Of a stretch of DNA of 64,000 bases, positions 44,052 to 55,700 are shown piece by piece. The position numbers and the translations under genes were made by a program. The notes under the pieces are model-generated. The model did no database searches, was not told the DNA's origin, and was given only the letters and a program-made list of their open reading frames with translations. This stretch comes from Morinoia aosen (Eukaryota; Arthropoda; Malacostraca; Amphipoda; Talitridae), in the NCBI GenBank assembly GCA_030386875.1, contig JASJYW010000026.1, forward strand, positions 8,698,246-8,762,245, given 5' to 3'. The stretch's first letter is position 1; each line of letters begins with the position of its first letter.

Positions 44052-44828
44052 CGTGGGCGTCTACGAGTTCGTGTCCTTCGTATATGTGCTCAAACAATTC
44101 TACGAACGACGGTGGTGATTCAGCATCTACGAGAACAATTGTGTTGAGTGTATGTGTTACAAATTTACATACAGAACAGTGTTGATTAAAAGGTATAAAG
44201 AAACTGTGTTAACGTCATTAAAGGGTATACAGAAACTGTGAGACTGTGCTAGTACATTAACGCTACGTGCTAGTGCTGTCTGCTGTCTCGTGGCGCTGGG
44301 CGTGTGACCTTGGCAATCAGCTGGCTCGTCGCCTCGGCTGTGCCTGTGCACACCGCATCGCACGCGACCTTGAGAACAGCTGCGACGTATCCTGTCCTGC
44401 TGAGGCTGAGCACTCTGCCACGCTCGACCTTGACAACGGCTGCGACGACTGCTGAGCGGGTGTAGCTGTTCTCCCGCGAGATCAGTTGAGTACACTGATA
44501 TTTTTAGGTTTTGATTATTATATGTATACGGGTCGGATGCTCTGTAATAGTGCTCGGCGTCATTTTATATTGTTTGAGAGCAGTCCAATTGAATTATTGT
44601 AAAGAGTTATTCGTTGATAATGTGTTTCGGTTAGTTTCTGCGTCGGTGAAACAATTTCTGGTATTTAAATTCACACTATTTTTGTTGTGGGTCACTGACG
44701 TGTGATTATCTTATTGACGTGTAATTATATTATTTTTGTGGGGTAGGATTTTAGCGTTCTGCCGTTTCATTGATATATTTTTGTGAGGGTGATTATAGCT
44801 ATGTAACATTTTTTTGTTGTGACATACG
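44052..44828 (+). other. Gypsy copy 2 leader between leader ORF and gag
   Basis: Same content as 31834-32610: a GC-rich island with the degenerate 60-bp repeat (gaccttg at 44306, 44366 and 44426), then AT-rich sequence. No supported gene. Confidence 0.5.
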
Positions 44829-46264
44829 ATGGCTGACTCTGATTCCGACAGTGAATTCATTCGTTCGACTGCAACTACGACAAGAAGTGGTAGAGTATCT
44901 GTGCCGCAATATAGTGGTACGTTACCTGGAACAATAATTATGTCAGGACCGGTACCTACGACCGTTATGTCTGGACCAGTGCCTACGATGGTAGTGACGA
45001 CCGCTGTGACGACTCAGACAGTAACGTTCAGTACTCCAAGTGTGGCTACCATGACGACGACTAGTGGTCATACGACAAGTGGTAGTGTAACCACGACATT
45101 ATAAAGGGGCAGTACAATACTGTCCAGTGCCGAGCTACCTCTTTTTCGCGGACGTCAACGAGCCACAGATCCGGCCTTTTGTGAAACAAAGACATTGCGA
45201 ATCTAAAAGCTTATATAAGTTTACTTCCCGACGTGACGTCTGACGATGCCAGAAAAGAGTTGCTTGTGCGCAGCGCACACAAAAGTGTTGGTGACTTTAA
45301 CGGTGTAGTTACTAAACTTGTCAATCCTGATATTAACTATTCATTCGACCAAGTTGTCGACATTCTAGATGATATTTATGTATCTAAAGGAGAACGGTCA
45401 GTGCACGCGTTAGCGTGTGATTTGAATCAGCTACGGCTCTTACGTAATGAAGGCTTATCTGCCCAGTTAGTCACTGCTATGGCAAAGATAAGAAATTTGA
45501 GCGACCATATTCTCAATAGCCCAGAAGTAGCGTTGCAAAGACATCCATTTGTAGTTGCTAGTACAAACGCGAACGATTTGAAAAAGTTCGCGGGCGATTT
45601 GGTTGTTTTTAGTCTAGCTACAGCAATATTAGCACCATTATTGGAAGAGAATTTTTGCAAAAAAATATTTTCCCGACCATTCATAACTTCGGAGGAGCTT
45701 TTAGCTCGTCTTGTCTCCGCTGTGCGGAATAACCCTGAGAGCAAATAAATACTTGCGCGCAAGCCTAGTGTCCAGTACTCGTACCCGACAAGAGAGACTT
45801 ATTTGGTGGACGCACCTGACGCGACTGTGTGTGATGAGAAAGAATCGTTCCCCGACGTTTTCTATACCTCACAACACAACAGCCGACGATTTCAGGGACG
45901 GAGACCATTTTTCCGACAAGGTTGGAGACCTGCTAGGTTTTCACGGGGACAAAAACAGCATGCCTATTTTGGCGATAGACCTCTAGGTTCAATGGAGTGT
46001 CACGAAGCAAACGTGGACACTCCACAGCAGACTAGTAATGATCGGTCAAAATCTTTTCGTTCTCTCTGTAATACCGCAGGTCATGTTCAAAGTATGTGTA
46101 TGAAACAAAGAGGTCAGAGTAAATCAAATTTCCGTGGTCATGTTTGCTATAGGTGTGGCAAGGTAGGTCATTTTGCACGTGAGTGTAATTCACGTGTTCG
46201 AGGTCGGGGAAAAGGAGAAGCGTACTACGCTGCATCTCCTGAGAGTGAAGATTTTTTAGAGTAG
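44829..46264 (+). pseudogene. gag: Gypsy gag, copy 2 (stops and 13-bp deletion)
   Basis: Counterpart of 32611-34059. ATG 44829; TAA at 45102 and 45746 as in copy 1; TAG at 46262-46264. In addition, 13 bp are missing near 45192, which shifts the frame between the N-terminal part and the capsid-like part. The intact zinc knuckle CX2CX4HX4C is at 46145-46186, and the upstream damaged knuckle again has Arg at its first Cys position. A Lys-to-Asn change lies just before the knuckle. The role would be to form the capsid-like particle and bind RNA, but this copy cannot make it. Confidence 0.85.
46252..46258 (+). promoter_or_regulatory. Programmed -1 frameshift site of copy 2 (TTTTTTA)
   Basis: Same heptamer and codon phase as 34047-34053. 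In this copy a 2-bp deletion near 46339 puts the protease and RT out of the shifted frame, so the site no longer leads into pol. Confidence 0.78.
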
Positions 46265-46348
46265 AATCAGACAAATTGAAGAGTGTTGGTGTAGAGAGAG
46301 GGAAGTTACCAGTGCCCGAGGGTAATTCCACAGCCCCCGACCAATGAT

Positions 46349-48730
46349 GTGGTGGTATTGAAGCCAGATACTATGACTAAGTCGACCGAAATGGTGGATC
46401 CGCTATTTCCTTGTAAAAATAAGTTCGAATTACTAGGTGAGCAAGAACTTGATGTAGGTGCAAATTCTGAATTACCTGTAGAAGTTTGTTTGTCAGCGAC
46501 GATTATGAAAGAGGGTCGTTTGCGGAAAGAAAACGACGGTTTATTCTCATTGAGGCGTTCTAAGAAGCCTACAATTATTCTACGTCATGATACACGATTG
46601 ATGAGCGCTCTGATTGACAGCGGAAGCGATAGGTGTCTAGTGAGTTACCGGAATTTAAAAGGCCTTAACGAGCGAATTAGGCCTAGTGCTTTGAGTATCA
46701 AGGGTGTATATTCGAAAAGCCAGGTAACTGGCGAACTTGATCTTTGTATTACCCTGCCTAATAATAAAGAAATAAATACTAGCGCTTTAATGTTGAAAGA
46801 TGGCGAATTTAACTATGATGTAATCCTTGGTAGGGATATTCTACAAGATGCCGTGATTAATTTTAAGGAAGGATTCATTGTTCTTGACGGAGTTAAAGTC
46901 CCGTTTCATGATGTGCAAGAATTGCACGGTCAAAGTAAAAGAGAGTTATTTTTAAATACTTTAAATAATCCAGAATGTCTGATGGCTGACATGCTTGCCA
47001 ATAGGAGGCGTATAAAGAAATATCTGCTGAAGCAGAGGGAAACAAGAAATGCAAGCCAAGAAAATGGCGATAGGCGACGAAATGGCCTAGAGATAAATGC
47101 TGCAGAGCAGTGGGGTACCCCAGCGAAAAAAGAAAGTAAAACTAAACAGCCAGCGAGTAAAGCGAGAAAAGTGAGAAAAACTAAGAGACGAGCGATAGTT
47201 GTTCACTGTGGTTCAGTGGAAATGCCAAGTAATTGTTTACGAGTAATTAATGGGTATGTCAAGAAGGCTAAACCCGGGAAGTATATAATGCATAAGAAAA
47301 TTCTTGGTAATGGCATTTATGTGGCCGAAACAGTAGTGAATATAGGGTCGAATGGTTTTGTCCCTGTCATGCTTTTAAACGTCAGGGATGACGTAGTATA
47401 CCTGAGTGAAAATAGCATGTTGAGTACTATTGAAGAAGTAGACGATATGGAAATAGATCAAGAAATATATATGTCTACGGTACACGAAGCTGTGCATGAA
47501 GCAAATGTATGTGATGTCAACGGTACGGCGGATCTACCCAAAGTCGACAGTTGTTATGGTGGAAGCTTTAATACCATCACTGGTAAAGGCGTTGGGTTGA
47601 GATCTAACCAAGCGGGGCATTGTTGTAACAATACTCGTGTTGACGAAGTAGGAATAAATGCACAGAAAAACGATGTACCAGAGGGAGGTAGGAGCGAAAG
47701 ACGCCCTCTGACGAGTGACGACGTAATTTGTGACGACGATGACGTTAAACCTTTACTGATAAATTTATTGAATGATTTTAGAGACGTAATTACGTTAGAA
47801 GGCGAAACCATTGCCGTTACGAATGTCATGCGACATAAAATTGAATTGAAACCAAATGCTATAGTCCTTAACATCCCACCCTATAGAATTCCACATAAAT
47901 ACCGAGAAGATTTGGTACAAGCGAATAAACAGATGTTGGATCAAGGTATTATTGAACCGTCCAGTTCGGACTATAACTTTCCTTTGATCATTGTGAAGAA
48001 GTCGGGCGAGATTCGTCCAGTGATTGACTTCCGAGAGCTTAACAAAATAGTTATCAAAGAAAGTTATCCAATCCCAAAGATCGACGATATCCTTTACACC
48101 TTCGGTGGTAATAGCATTTTTTCGAGTTTTGATTTACGCTCGGCCTTTCATCAGGTCGAGTTAGAAGAAAGTAGCAGAAAATTTACCGCGTTCAGTATCG
48201 GTTATGAGAAATTTCAGTTTAAATGGCTGCCATTTGGGCTGACCTCGAGTCCCTCGGTTTTCCAACGGATAATTTCTTCTGTTCTTACAAATAACATCGG
48301 TAAACTTTGTTTCGTGTTCCTCGATGATATATCAGTTTTTTCAAAATCCATGAACCAACATCTGAAAGATTTAAATAGTGTTTTTGAGAAACTACGTAGT
48401 GGAAATCTCTCCCTTAAGCTTGAGAAATGTCAATTCCTAAAGAGCTCGATAGAGTATCTAGGTCACATAGTGTCGGCAGACGGCATTCGTTGCAAGGAAT
48501 CGGAGAACCTCCGAAAGTTTCCCGTTCCTCGAAACGTAAAGGAATTGCAAAGTTTTTTAGGTGTAGCAAACTATTTCCGGAGCCATATCCCTATGTTGGG
48601 CTCGATTTCGTATCCGCTTTATCAGTTATTGCGAAAAAACGTTGAGTTTATCTGGAAACCTGAGTGTCAAAAAGCTTTTGAAAAAACTAAAATCTGTTTT
48701 GACATCAGATACCGTTTTACGGCATCCTGA
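46349..48730 (+). pseudogene. pol: Gypsy pol part 1, copy 2: protease and reverse transcriptase
   Basis: Protease Asp (DSG) at 46616. RT Asp at 48131 (FSSFDLRSAFHQ, with two conservative changes from copy 1) and the Asp pair at 48323-48328 (FLDD). One Lys codon is lost near 48000 (VKKSGE versus VKKKSGE). Unlike copy 1, the frame reads through the RT C-terminus (Ser where copy 1 has TAG) into RNase H, but an extra A near 48690 shifts it, so the last codons before the TGA at 48728 are out of frame. The 2-bp deletion near 46339 disconnects it from gag. Confidence 0.92.
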
Positions 48731-49571
48731 TTTTACTAAGCCTTTCCATGTATTTACAGATGCTTCTAATTTTGGAATAGCAGCAGTGCTTTTACAGCAC
48801 GGAAACGATTCAACTAAATCAATGAATCCGATAGCGTACTACAGTAAAAGTTTGAACTCGACCCAAAAGAGATATAGCACGACTAAAAAAGAATTCTTCG
48901 CGATCGTAAGTGCGCTTAAAGCTTTCAAATATCTCATTCTTGGATATCCAATAAATCTGTATACAGATCACAAACCGTTACAGCCCTTGTTTTTCAAAAA
49001 GCTTCCTGACGACTCAGCTATGGCACGCTGGTGTTTAACAGTTCAATCGTTCGATCCAGTAGTAAAATATTTCCCCGGTAAGCAAAATATCATTGCGGAT
49101 TGTCTAAGCCGATTACCTGAGCAATTGACTATTTCCGATCTTGAAGAGTGTTCTGAGTTCAATGAGGTCGACGCTTTCCCAGTGACGACACGACGTGGAG
49201 CACAGAACTCAGACGTAGACAAAACAGACGCGACGCACTCTAATCATGTGGCGCCAGCGGCGGCTGCGCCCGCTCAGCTCACTGACTACGTTCCTGAATT
49301 GAGAGATGTATCTTGGACTCATGACGAATTTCGAACTGAGCAACAGCTAGACCCTTTCTGTTCTGAAGTAAAGGACGCCTTACTAAACGGAAGTGCATCT
49401 ACGATCCCTGACTTACAAAAATACTTAATTTTGAACGACATACTTTACAGACGAAGACAGATAGATTCAAGGACAAGCACTATTCTCACTTCTGTGATGC
49501 CGACATCATTAATGAACAAGGCGGTGCTCAGTATACACTCCTTGTATCACACTGACGCCACGCATACATAG
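48690..49571 (+). pseudogene. pol: Gypsy pol part 2, copy 2: RNase H and start of integrase
   Basis: Resumes the pol reading after the extra A. FTDAS Asp at 48759, KEFFAIVSALKAF, TDHKPL and the ADCLSRLP tether are all present. Ends at the same TAG inside the integrase zinc domain as copy 1 (49569-49571). Confidence 0.9.
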
Positions 49572-50540
49572 TTTAAATTTAAATTGCGTTACTTTCATTT
49601 ATTAGAGAAAACTATCATTCGTAATTTTGTCAAAATGTGTGATGTTTGTAAAATTCCTAAAGCTAGTAGTACCGTACCTATTAAGATTTTGGACGCACCA
49701 ATTGCTAGAGAACCTTTCGAGGTGGTTTCGATGGATTTCCTAGGACCTTTGCCAATTACGGGCCAACAGAATAAGTATATTTTAATCGTAATCGACTTAT
49801 TTTCTCGATATTGTAAGCTTTACGCCACAGCAGATCGTTTAGCAGAAACAGTTGTCTCGTGTCTAGATGACTGCTTCTCGACCTTCGGGTATCCTAAAAC
49901 GCTTTTTAGCGACCAAGCTTTAGAATTTAAATCTGCGGCAGTTAAAAAATTTACTCAAATTCATTCAATTGCGAAAAAACAAATTCTACCGTGGAGCCCA
50001 CACAGTAACGTTATTGTGGAGCGTAACAACCGTAAAATAACTAATATACTGAAATTATATATTAACTCTTTAGTTCACACAGAGTGGGATCAATGTCTCA
50101 ACATAACAGAGAACGCTATAAACAATGCGTTGAATACTACGTTGGGGGATACACCCTCGTATATCATTTTCAATCGAGATACATGTCCGAATTTTAGCGC
50201 TGAAAATTTCGAAACCAATTACAGTTACGACACCGACGTGGATATCGTAAAATCGCGAGCTAAAGAAGCAGCCCGCATTGTTGAAAACGTTCGAGCTGTG
50301 ATAATTGATAATACCAGTGACAGAACAATGTACCACAACGTTCGCCGCAAAAATAAAAATTTCGAACTCGGTGACAGAGTATTATTGCGCAATCATCTTC
50401 GGAAGCATAAATTAGATATTTCATGGAGAGGTCCGGGAATCATTACAAAAATTAACCGAAATTACGTAGAATTGAAAATTGGTAATAAAACATATAAAAG
50501 CAATAAGAACCATGTATTACCTTTACGGAAAAAGTGTTGA
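49572..50540 (+). pseudogene. pol: Gypsy pol part 3, copy 2: integrase core and C-terminus
   Basis: DD35E core complete: Asp 49794, Asp 49911 and Glu 50019, again with 35 residues between the last two. Several replacements relative to copy 1 lie around the core (for example Ala to Val two residues before the catalytic Glu). The C-terminal DRVLLR and SWRGPG stretches are intact and the stop is TGA at 50538. The stop upstream keeps it from being part of a polyprotein. Confidence 0.92.
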
Positions 50541-51079
50541 TTAAAAAATGCATGACTTACGACTGACTGCGTTACAATGTTTGTGATATTATTTTTGTGT
50601 GTTGCCGTATTTCTATTCTCAGTTTATACTTCGATGTTTACTTTTATGTATCATTCTACTTGGAATTCTCTTTATATTACTGTATGTATTTGCTTTTATT
50701 TTTAGTTGTTTTGATGTACCATAGTTTCTACGTCCGTGATTGAGGATGTAACGCATTTTATTTTACAGCCAAGGTTTGCATCTGCGCAATGTCTTGCAAG
50801 ATTCAATAACCACCATGTGTTTACTAACGCGGCACCTCCTGGCTGTGGGAGTGGAGTGCTGGCGCCCGATTTGTTATTACAATAGCTGAGCAGCTGCCGA
50901 GTCGGTGTGAGATCTGAGCCGTGCGGACATGCCGTTTGCTTCTTCCTTTGCGGATGTCCCTTTCAATTACTTGCTTTTATGACCATTGATTTCCTATTAT
51001 TTAAATTATGCGGCCATGTTAATCGACCTGTATATGTTTCAATTTCAGAACGAAGACGTTTCCTTCCCTGTCGTTCGCG
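50541..51079 (+). other. Gypsy copy 2 region between pol and ORF3
   Basis: Same as 38340-38878, with candidate splice acceptors ending at 50768 and 51048. No gene of its own is supported. Confidence 0.5.
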
Positions 51080-51397
51080 ATGGGAAACCGTCTGACGCAT
51101 ATCAGCGTGGAGGCGCTTACGAATGCCTTGGAAGAACATCAGGGCAGGGTGTCGGAGGATTGGTTACGTGTAAATGCGCTAGTCGACATCCTCCCAGACC
51201 GGGTGTCGGATCTAGGTCTCCTTTTTATCTTTCCTATCACCTTGGCATTAGGTGTTTCTTTCTTCTATCTGCGACGAGAAATAAACCTGTTGGCGGAGCG
51301 TTTACGCTCTGAGGATGCGGTTCTGCGACGACAACAGCTGCGGTCCAGCAATGCTGACAAGCAGTTGCGCCAACTGCAGGCCAGTAACGAAGTATAA
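51080..51397 (+). CDS. Third ORF of Gypsy copy 2: small membrane-segment protein of unknown function
   Basis: 105 codons, ATG to TAA, protein identical to that at 38879-39196; the one base change I see (TTA for TTG, near 51166) is silent. Same architecture: polar N-terminus with a possible Gly2 lipid-attachment pattern, one hydrophobic segment (45-64), and an Arg/Gln-rich helical tail. The two copies differ little overall, so intactness alone is weak evidence of selection. Confidence 0.55.
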   Translation: MGNRLTHISVEALTNALEEHQGRVSEDWLRVNALVDILPDRVSDLGLLFIFPITLALGVSFFYLRREINLLAERLRSEDAVLRRQQLRSSNADKQLRQLQASNEV

Positions 51398-52485
51398 GAG
51401 TTAGTGCAGCGTGTGTTTTTGACAGCGGTGGAAATTGGCAATTTTGCGGGTCGCCTAGGGTGCGTTTACAACTCATAAGCGGATGTTCTAGTATTTACTT
51501 TTAATATTTACTCAGGAATGAGTCCTAACTATTTTTCAACATTTATGTGTTTAGTATCTACTTTTACCTTGTTCGCGATGATGATCGAGAAGAATACAAT
51601 GTTCAGGTATATAATTATGAATTATTTCGTTTTTGTTTGAATAATACAATTTATGCGAATATATTTTTTAACTTTAATTGAGACACATTGCGTTATTATT
51701 TTGATGCGTGTGTACTATTATTTTTTTTAACGTGATATTGTTTTGCCTAAATTTCATGGCGGGTTCGATATCATTGTACGTGGTATATAGGTGCGGTGTT
51801 TCATTATTTTTTGGGTTGGATAATAAATAAAAAAAATTTTTCCGTTCATTTTTCAAAGGTGGATTGTTTTTACGAACTTTTTATTACGATCTAACTTCAC
51901 CTAATGTCAGCGAGTATTGATCGTGATGTTCATCTTCTACGTTGATGTTTGGCGTTTTTGTTTTCATATATACCTTACGTGTTTGGAGCGGAAAGTAAGT
52001 TAAATCCTGGTTGCTAAAACCGTGGAGTTTTTCTTTTTTTTCCTTATTTTTGAATGTTGTTTCTCGTTTTACGGAAGGCATATTTTTCTCTTACGATTTT
52101 TGTCTACTATACTTCGACGCGTTTTAATGTTCCTTAGTGAAGGTTTTCTGTTGCCAGCAAAAAAATTTTTTTTTGTTATTTGGATCTTGTACTGTTCGTG
52201 GGCGAATTATTGTTTCAATTTTTTTTACATTCTATATGTGTATTTGAGCAGCGGCTCTTACCATGTTCTTTTGGTGGTGGGGGTATTGGTGATTTTACTT
52301 TGCGATGCCTTGTCGAATTTAATTTGATGCGTTTGTTTTTACTGTTACTGGTAGTTGTTTTGCCACAAAAGAGTAATTTTCATATTGGGTTTACTTACTA
52401 GGATGCCTTTAGCTTCTTGTGTTGATTTTTCAAGTTACAATTATTAACTTGAGTGTTTTCTTTTGTGATTGGTAATAAAACAGGC
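51398..52485 (+). other. AT-rich 3' noncoding tail of Gypsy copy 2
   Basis: T-rich, no supported gene. Lacks about 20 bp near 51650 that in copy 1 contain the satellite-like 15-mer. AATAAA is present near 51821 and 52474. Confidence 0.6.
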
Positions 52486-52499
52486 GTGGGGGGAAGGTG
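52486..52499 (+). other. Polypurine tract of Gypsy copy 2
   Basis: GTGGGGGGAAGGTG directly before the 3' LTR, as in copy 1. Confidence 0.75.
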
Positions 52500-52719
52500 T
52501 GTGCCTTCGCGGTTGCGCACTTTCTCTGTACACATGTTCGTATGTATGGTAATGCTCCGCCTGGGCGCGGTCTTGCCGCAGTGCGCATGCTTACTCAGCA
52601 ATTTGACAGTATAAATACTACGTGTGCGGCGTCTAGATGCGCATTTGGATGTCTGTAACCCCTGCACCAAGTACACTCGAAAGATCTACTCGTCTTTGCT
52701 CTACCCTTCGGACCTTACA
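52500..52719 (+). repeat. 3' LTR of Gypsy copy 2 (220 bp)
   Basis: TGTGCCT...CTTACA with the 3'-type bases A at 52593 and T at 52638. TATAAATA is at 52610-52617. One private change is near the start (ccttcg for ccgtcg). Confidence 0.95.
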
Positions 52720-55700
52720 CTGTTTCCCGTGGCGACATAGGCGGAAAGTGCACATTTAGCCGATTCCACGGTCGACAGAGCTAAAATGCGTGTTTTGAGC
52801 CATTCCTAGGCCGAATGCGGTGAAAATCACGTCGTTTGCTGTTTCCCGTGGCGACATCGGCCGAAAGTGCATATTTAGCCGATTCCACGGTCGACAGAGC
52901 TAAAATGCGTGTTTTGGGCCATTCCTAGGCCGAATGCGGTGAAAATCACGTCGTTTGCTGTTTCCCGTGACGACATAGGCGGAAAGTGCATATTTAGCCG
53001 ATTCCACGGTCGACAGAGCTAAAATGCGTGTTTTGGGCCATTCCTAGGCCGAATGCGGTGAAAATCACGTCGTTTGCTGTTTCCCGTGGCGACATAGGCG
53101 GAAAGTGCATATTTAGCCGATTCCACGGTCGACAGAGCTAAAATGCGTGTTTTGGGCCATTCCTGGGCCGAATGCGGTGAATATCACGTCGTTAGCTGTT
53201 TCCCGTGGCGACATAGGCGGAAAGTGCATATTTAGCCGATTCCACGGTCGACAGAGCTAAAATGCGTGTTTTGGGCCATTCCTAGGCCGAATGCGGTGAA
53301 AATCACGTCGTTTGCTGTTTCCCGTGGCGAAATAGGCGGAAAGTGCATATTTTGCCGATTCCACGGTCGACAGAGCTAAAATGCGTGTTATGGGCCATTC
53401 CTAGACCGAATGCGGTGAAAATCACGTCGTTTGCTGTTTTATCGTGGCGACATAGGCGGAAAGTGCATATTTAGCCGATTCCACGGTCGACAGAGCTAAA
53501 ATGCGTGTTTTGGGCCATTCCAAGGCCGAATGCGGTGAAAATCACGTCGTTTGCTGTTTCCCGTGGCGACATAGGCGGAAAGTGCATATTTAGCCGATTC
53601 CCCGGTCGACAGAGCTAAAATGCGTGTTTCGGGCCATTCCTAGGCCGAATGCGGTGAAAATCACGTCGTTTGCTGTTTCCCGTGGCGACATAGGCGGAAA
53701 GTGCATATTTAGCCGTTTACCACGGTCGACAGAGCTAAAATGCGTGTTTTGGGCCATTCCTAGGCCGAATGCGGTGAAAATCACGTCGTCTGCTGTTTCC
53801 TGTGGCGACATAGGCGGAAAGTGCATATTTAGCCGATTCCACGGTCGACAGAGCTAAAATGCGTGTTTTGGGCCATTCCTAGGCCGAATGCGGTGAAAAT
53901 CACGTCGTTTGCTGTTTCCCGTGGCGAAATAGGCGGAAAGTGCATATTTAGCCAATTCCACGGTCGACAGAGCTAAAATGCGTGTTTTGGGCCATTCCTA
54001 GGCCGAATGCGGTGAAAATCACGTCGTTTGCTGTTTTATCGTGGCGACATAGGCGGAAAGTGCATATTTAGCCGATTCCACGGTCGACAGAGCTAAAATG
54101 CGTGTTTTGGGCCATTCCAAGGCCGAATGCGGTGAAAATCACGTCGTTTGCTGTTTCCCGTGGCGACATAGGCGGAAAGTGCATATTTAGCCGATTCCCC
54201 GGTCGACAGAGCTAAAATGCGTGTTTCGGGCCATTCCTAGGCCGAATGCGGTGAAAATCACGTCGTTTGCTGTTTCCCGTGGCGACATAGGCGGAAAGTG
54301 CATATTTAGCCGTTTACCACGGTCGACAGAGCTAAAATGCGTGTTTTGGGCCATTCCTAGGCCGAATGCGGTGAAAATCACGTCGTTTGCTGTTTCCTGT
54401 GGCGACATAGGCGGAAAGTGCATATTTAGCCGATTTAACGGTCGACAGAGCTAAAATGCGTGTTTTGGGCCGTTCCTAGGCCGAATGCGGTGAAAATCAC
54501 GTCGTTTGCTGTTCCCCGTGGCGACATAGGCGGAAAGTGCTTATTTAGCCGTTTCCACGGTCGACAGAGCTAAAATGCGTGTTTTGGGCCATTCCTGGGC
54601 CGAATTCGGTGAAAATCACGTCGTTTGCTGTTTCCCGTGGCGACATAGGCGGAAAGTGCATATTTTGCCGATTCCACGGTCGACAGAGCTAAATTGCGTG
54701 TTTTGGGCCATTCCTAGGCCGAATGCGGTGAAAATCACGTCGTTTGCTGTTTCCCGCGGCGACATAGGCGGAAAGTGCATATTTAGCCGATTCCACGGTC
54801 GACAGAGCTAAAATGCGTGTTTTTGGCCATTCCTAGGCCGAATGCGGTGAAAATCACGTCGTTTGCTGTTTCCCGTGGCGACATAGGCGGAAAGTGCATA
54901 TTTAGCCGATTCCACGGTCGACAGAGCTAAAAAAAATGCGTGTTTTGGGCCATTCCTAGGCTGAATGCGGTGAAAATCACGTCGTTTGCTGTTTCCCGTG
55001 GCGACATAGGCGGAAAGTGCATATTTAGCCGATTCCACGGTCGACAGAGCTAAAATGCGTGTTTTGGGCCATTCCTAGGCCGAATGTGGGTAAAATCACG
55101 TCGTTTGCTGTTTCCCGTGGCAACATAGGCGGAAAGTGCATATTTCTCCGATCCCACGGTCGACAGAGCTAAAATGCGTGTTTTGGGCCATTCCTAGGCC
55201 GAATGCGGTGAAAATCACGTCGTTTGCTGTTTCCCGTGGCGACATAGGCGGAAAGTGCATATTTAGCCGATTCCACGGTCGACAGAGCTAAAATGCGTGT
55301 TTTTGGCCATTCCTAGGCCGAACGCGGTGAAAATCACGTCGTTTGCTGTTTCCCGTGGCGACATAGGCGGAAAGTGCATATTTAGCCGATTCCACGGTCG
55401 ACAGAGCTAAAATGCGTGTTTTGGGCCATTCCTAGGCCGAATGCGGTGAAAATCACGTCGTTTGCTGTTTCCCGTGGCGACATAGGCGGAAAGTGCATAT
55501 TTAGCCGATTTCGCGGTCGACAGAGCTAAAATGCGTGTTTTGGGCCATTCCTAGGCCGAATGCGGTGAAAATCACGTCGTTTGCTGTTTCCCGTGGCGAC
55601 ATAGGCGGAAAGTGCATATTTAGCCGATTCCACGGTCGACAGAGCTAAAATGCGTGTTTTGGGCCATTCCTAGGCCGAATGCGGTGAAAATCACGTCGTT

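Larger units (their letters stand above)
43395..52719 (+). mobile_element. Ty3/Gypsy-type LTR retrotransposon, copy 2 (degenerate)
   Basis: Same element and orientation as copy 1 but without the nested insertion: LTR 43395-43594 (5' end eroded), leader, gag, pol, ORF3, tail, LTR 52500-52719, about 9.3 kb. Shares three in-frame stops with copy 1 (gag twice, integrase once). Private lesions: a 13-bp deletion in gag (about 45192), a 2-bp deletion near the start of pol (about 46339), a 3-bp in-frame deletion in RT (about 48000), one extra A in RNase H (about 48690), and a deletion of about 20 bp in the tail (about 51650). The right flank continues CTGTTTCCCG, the same monomer position as copy 1. 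LTR-specific bases shared with copy 1 indicate a segmental duplicate. Confidence 0.95.
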
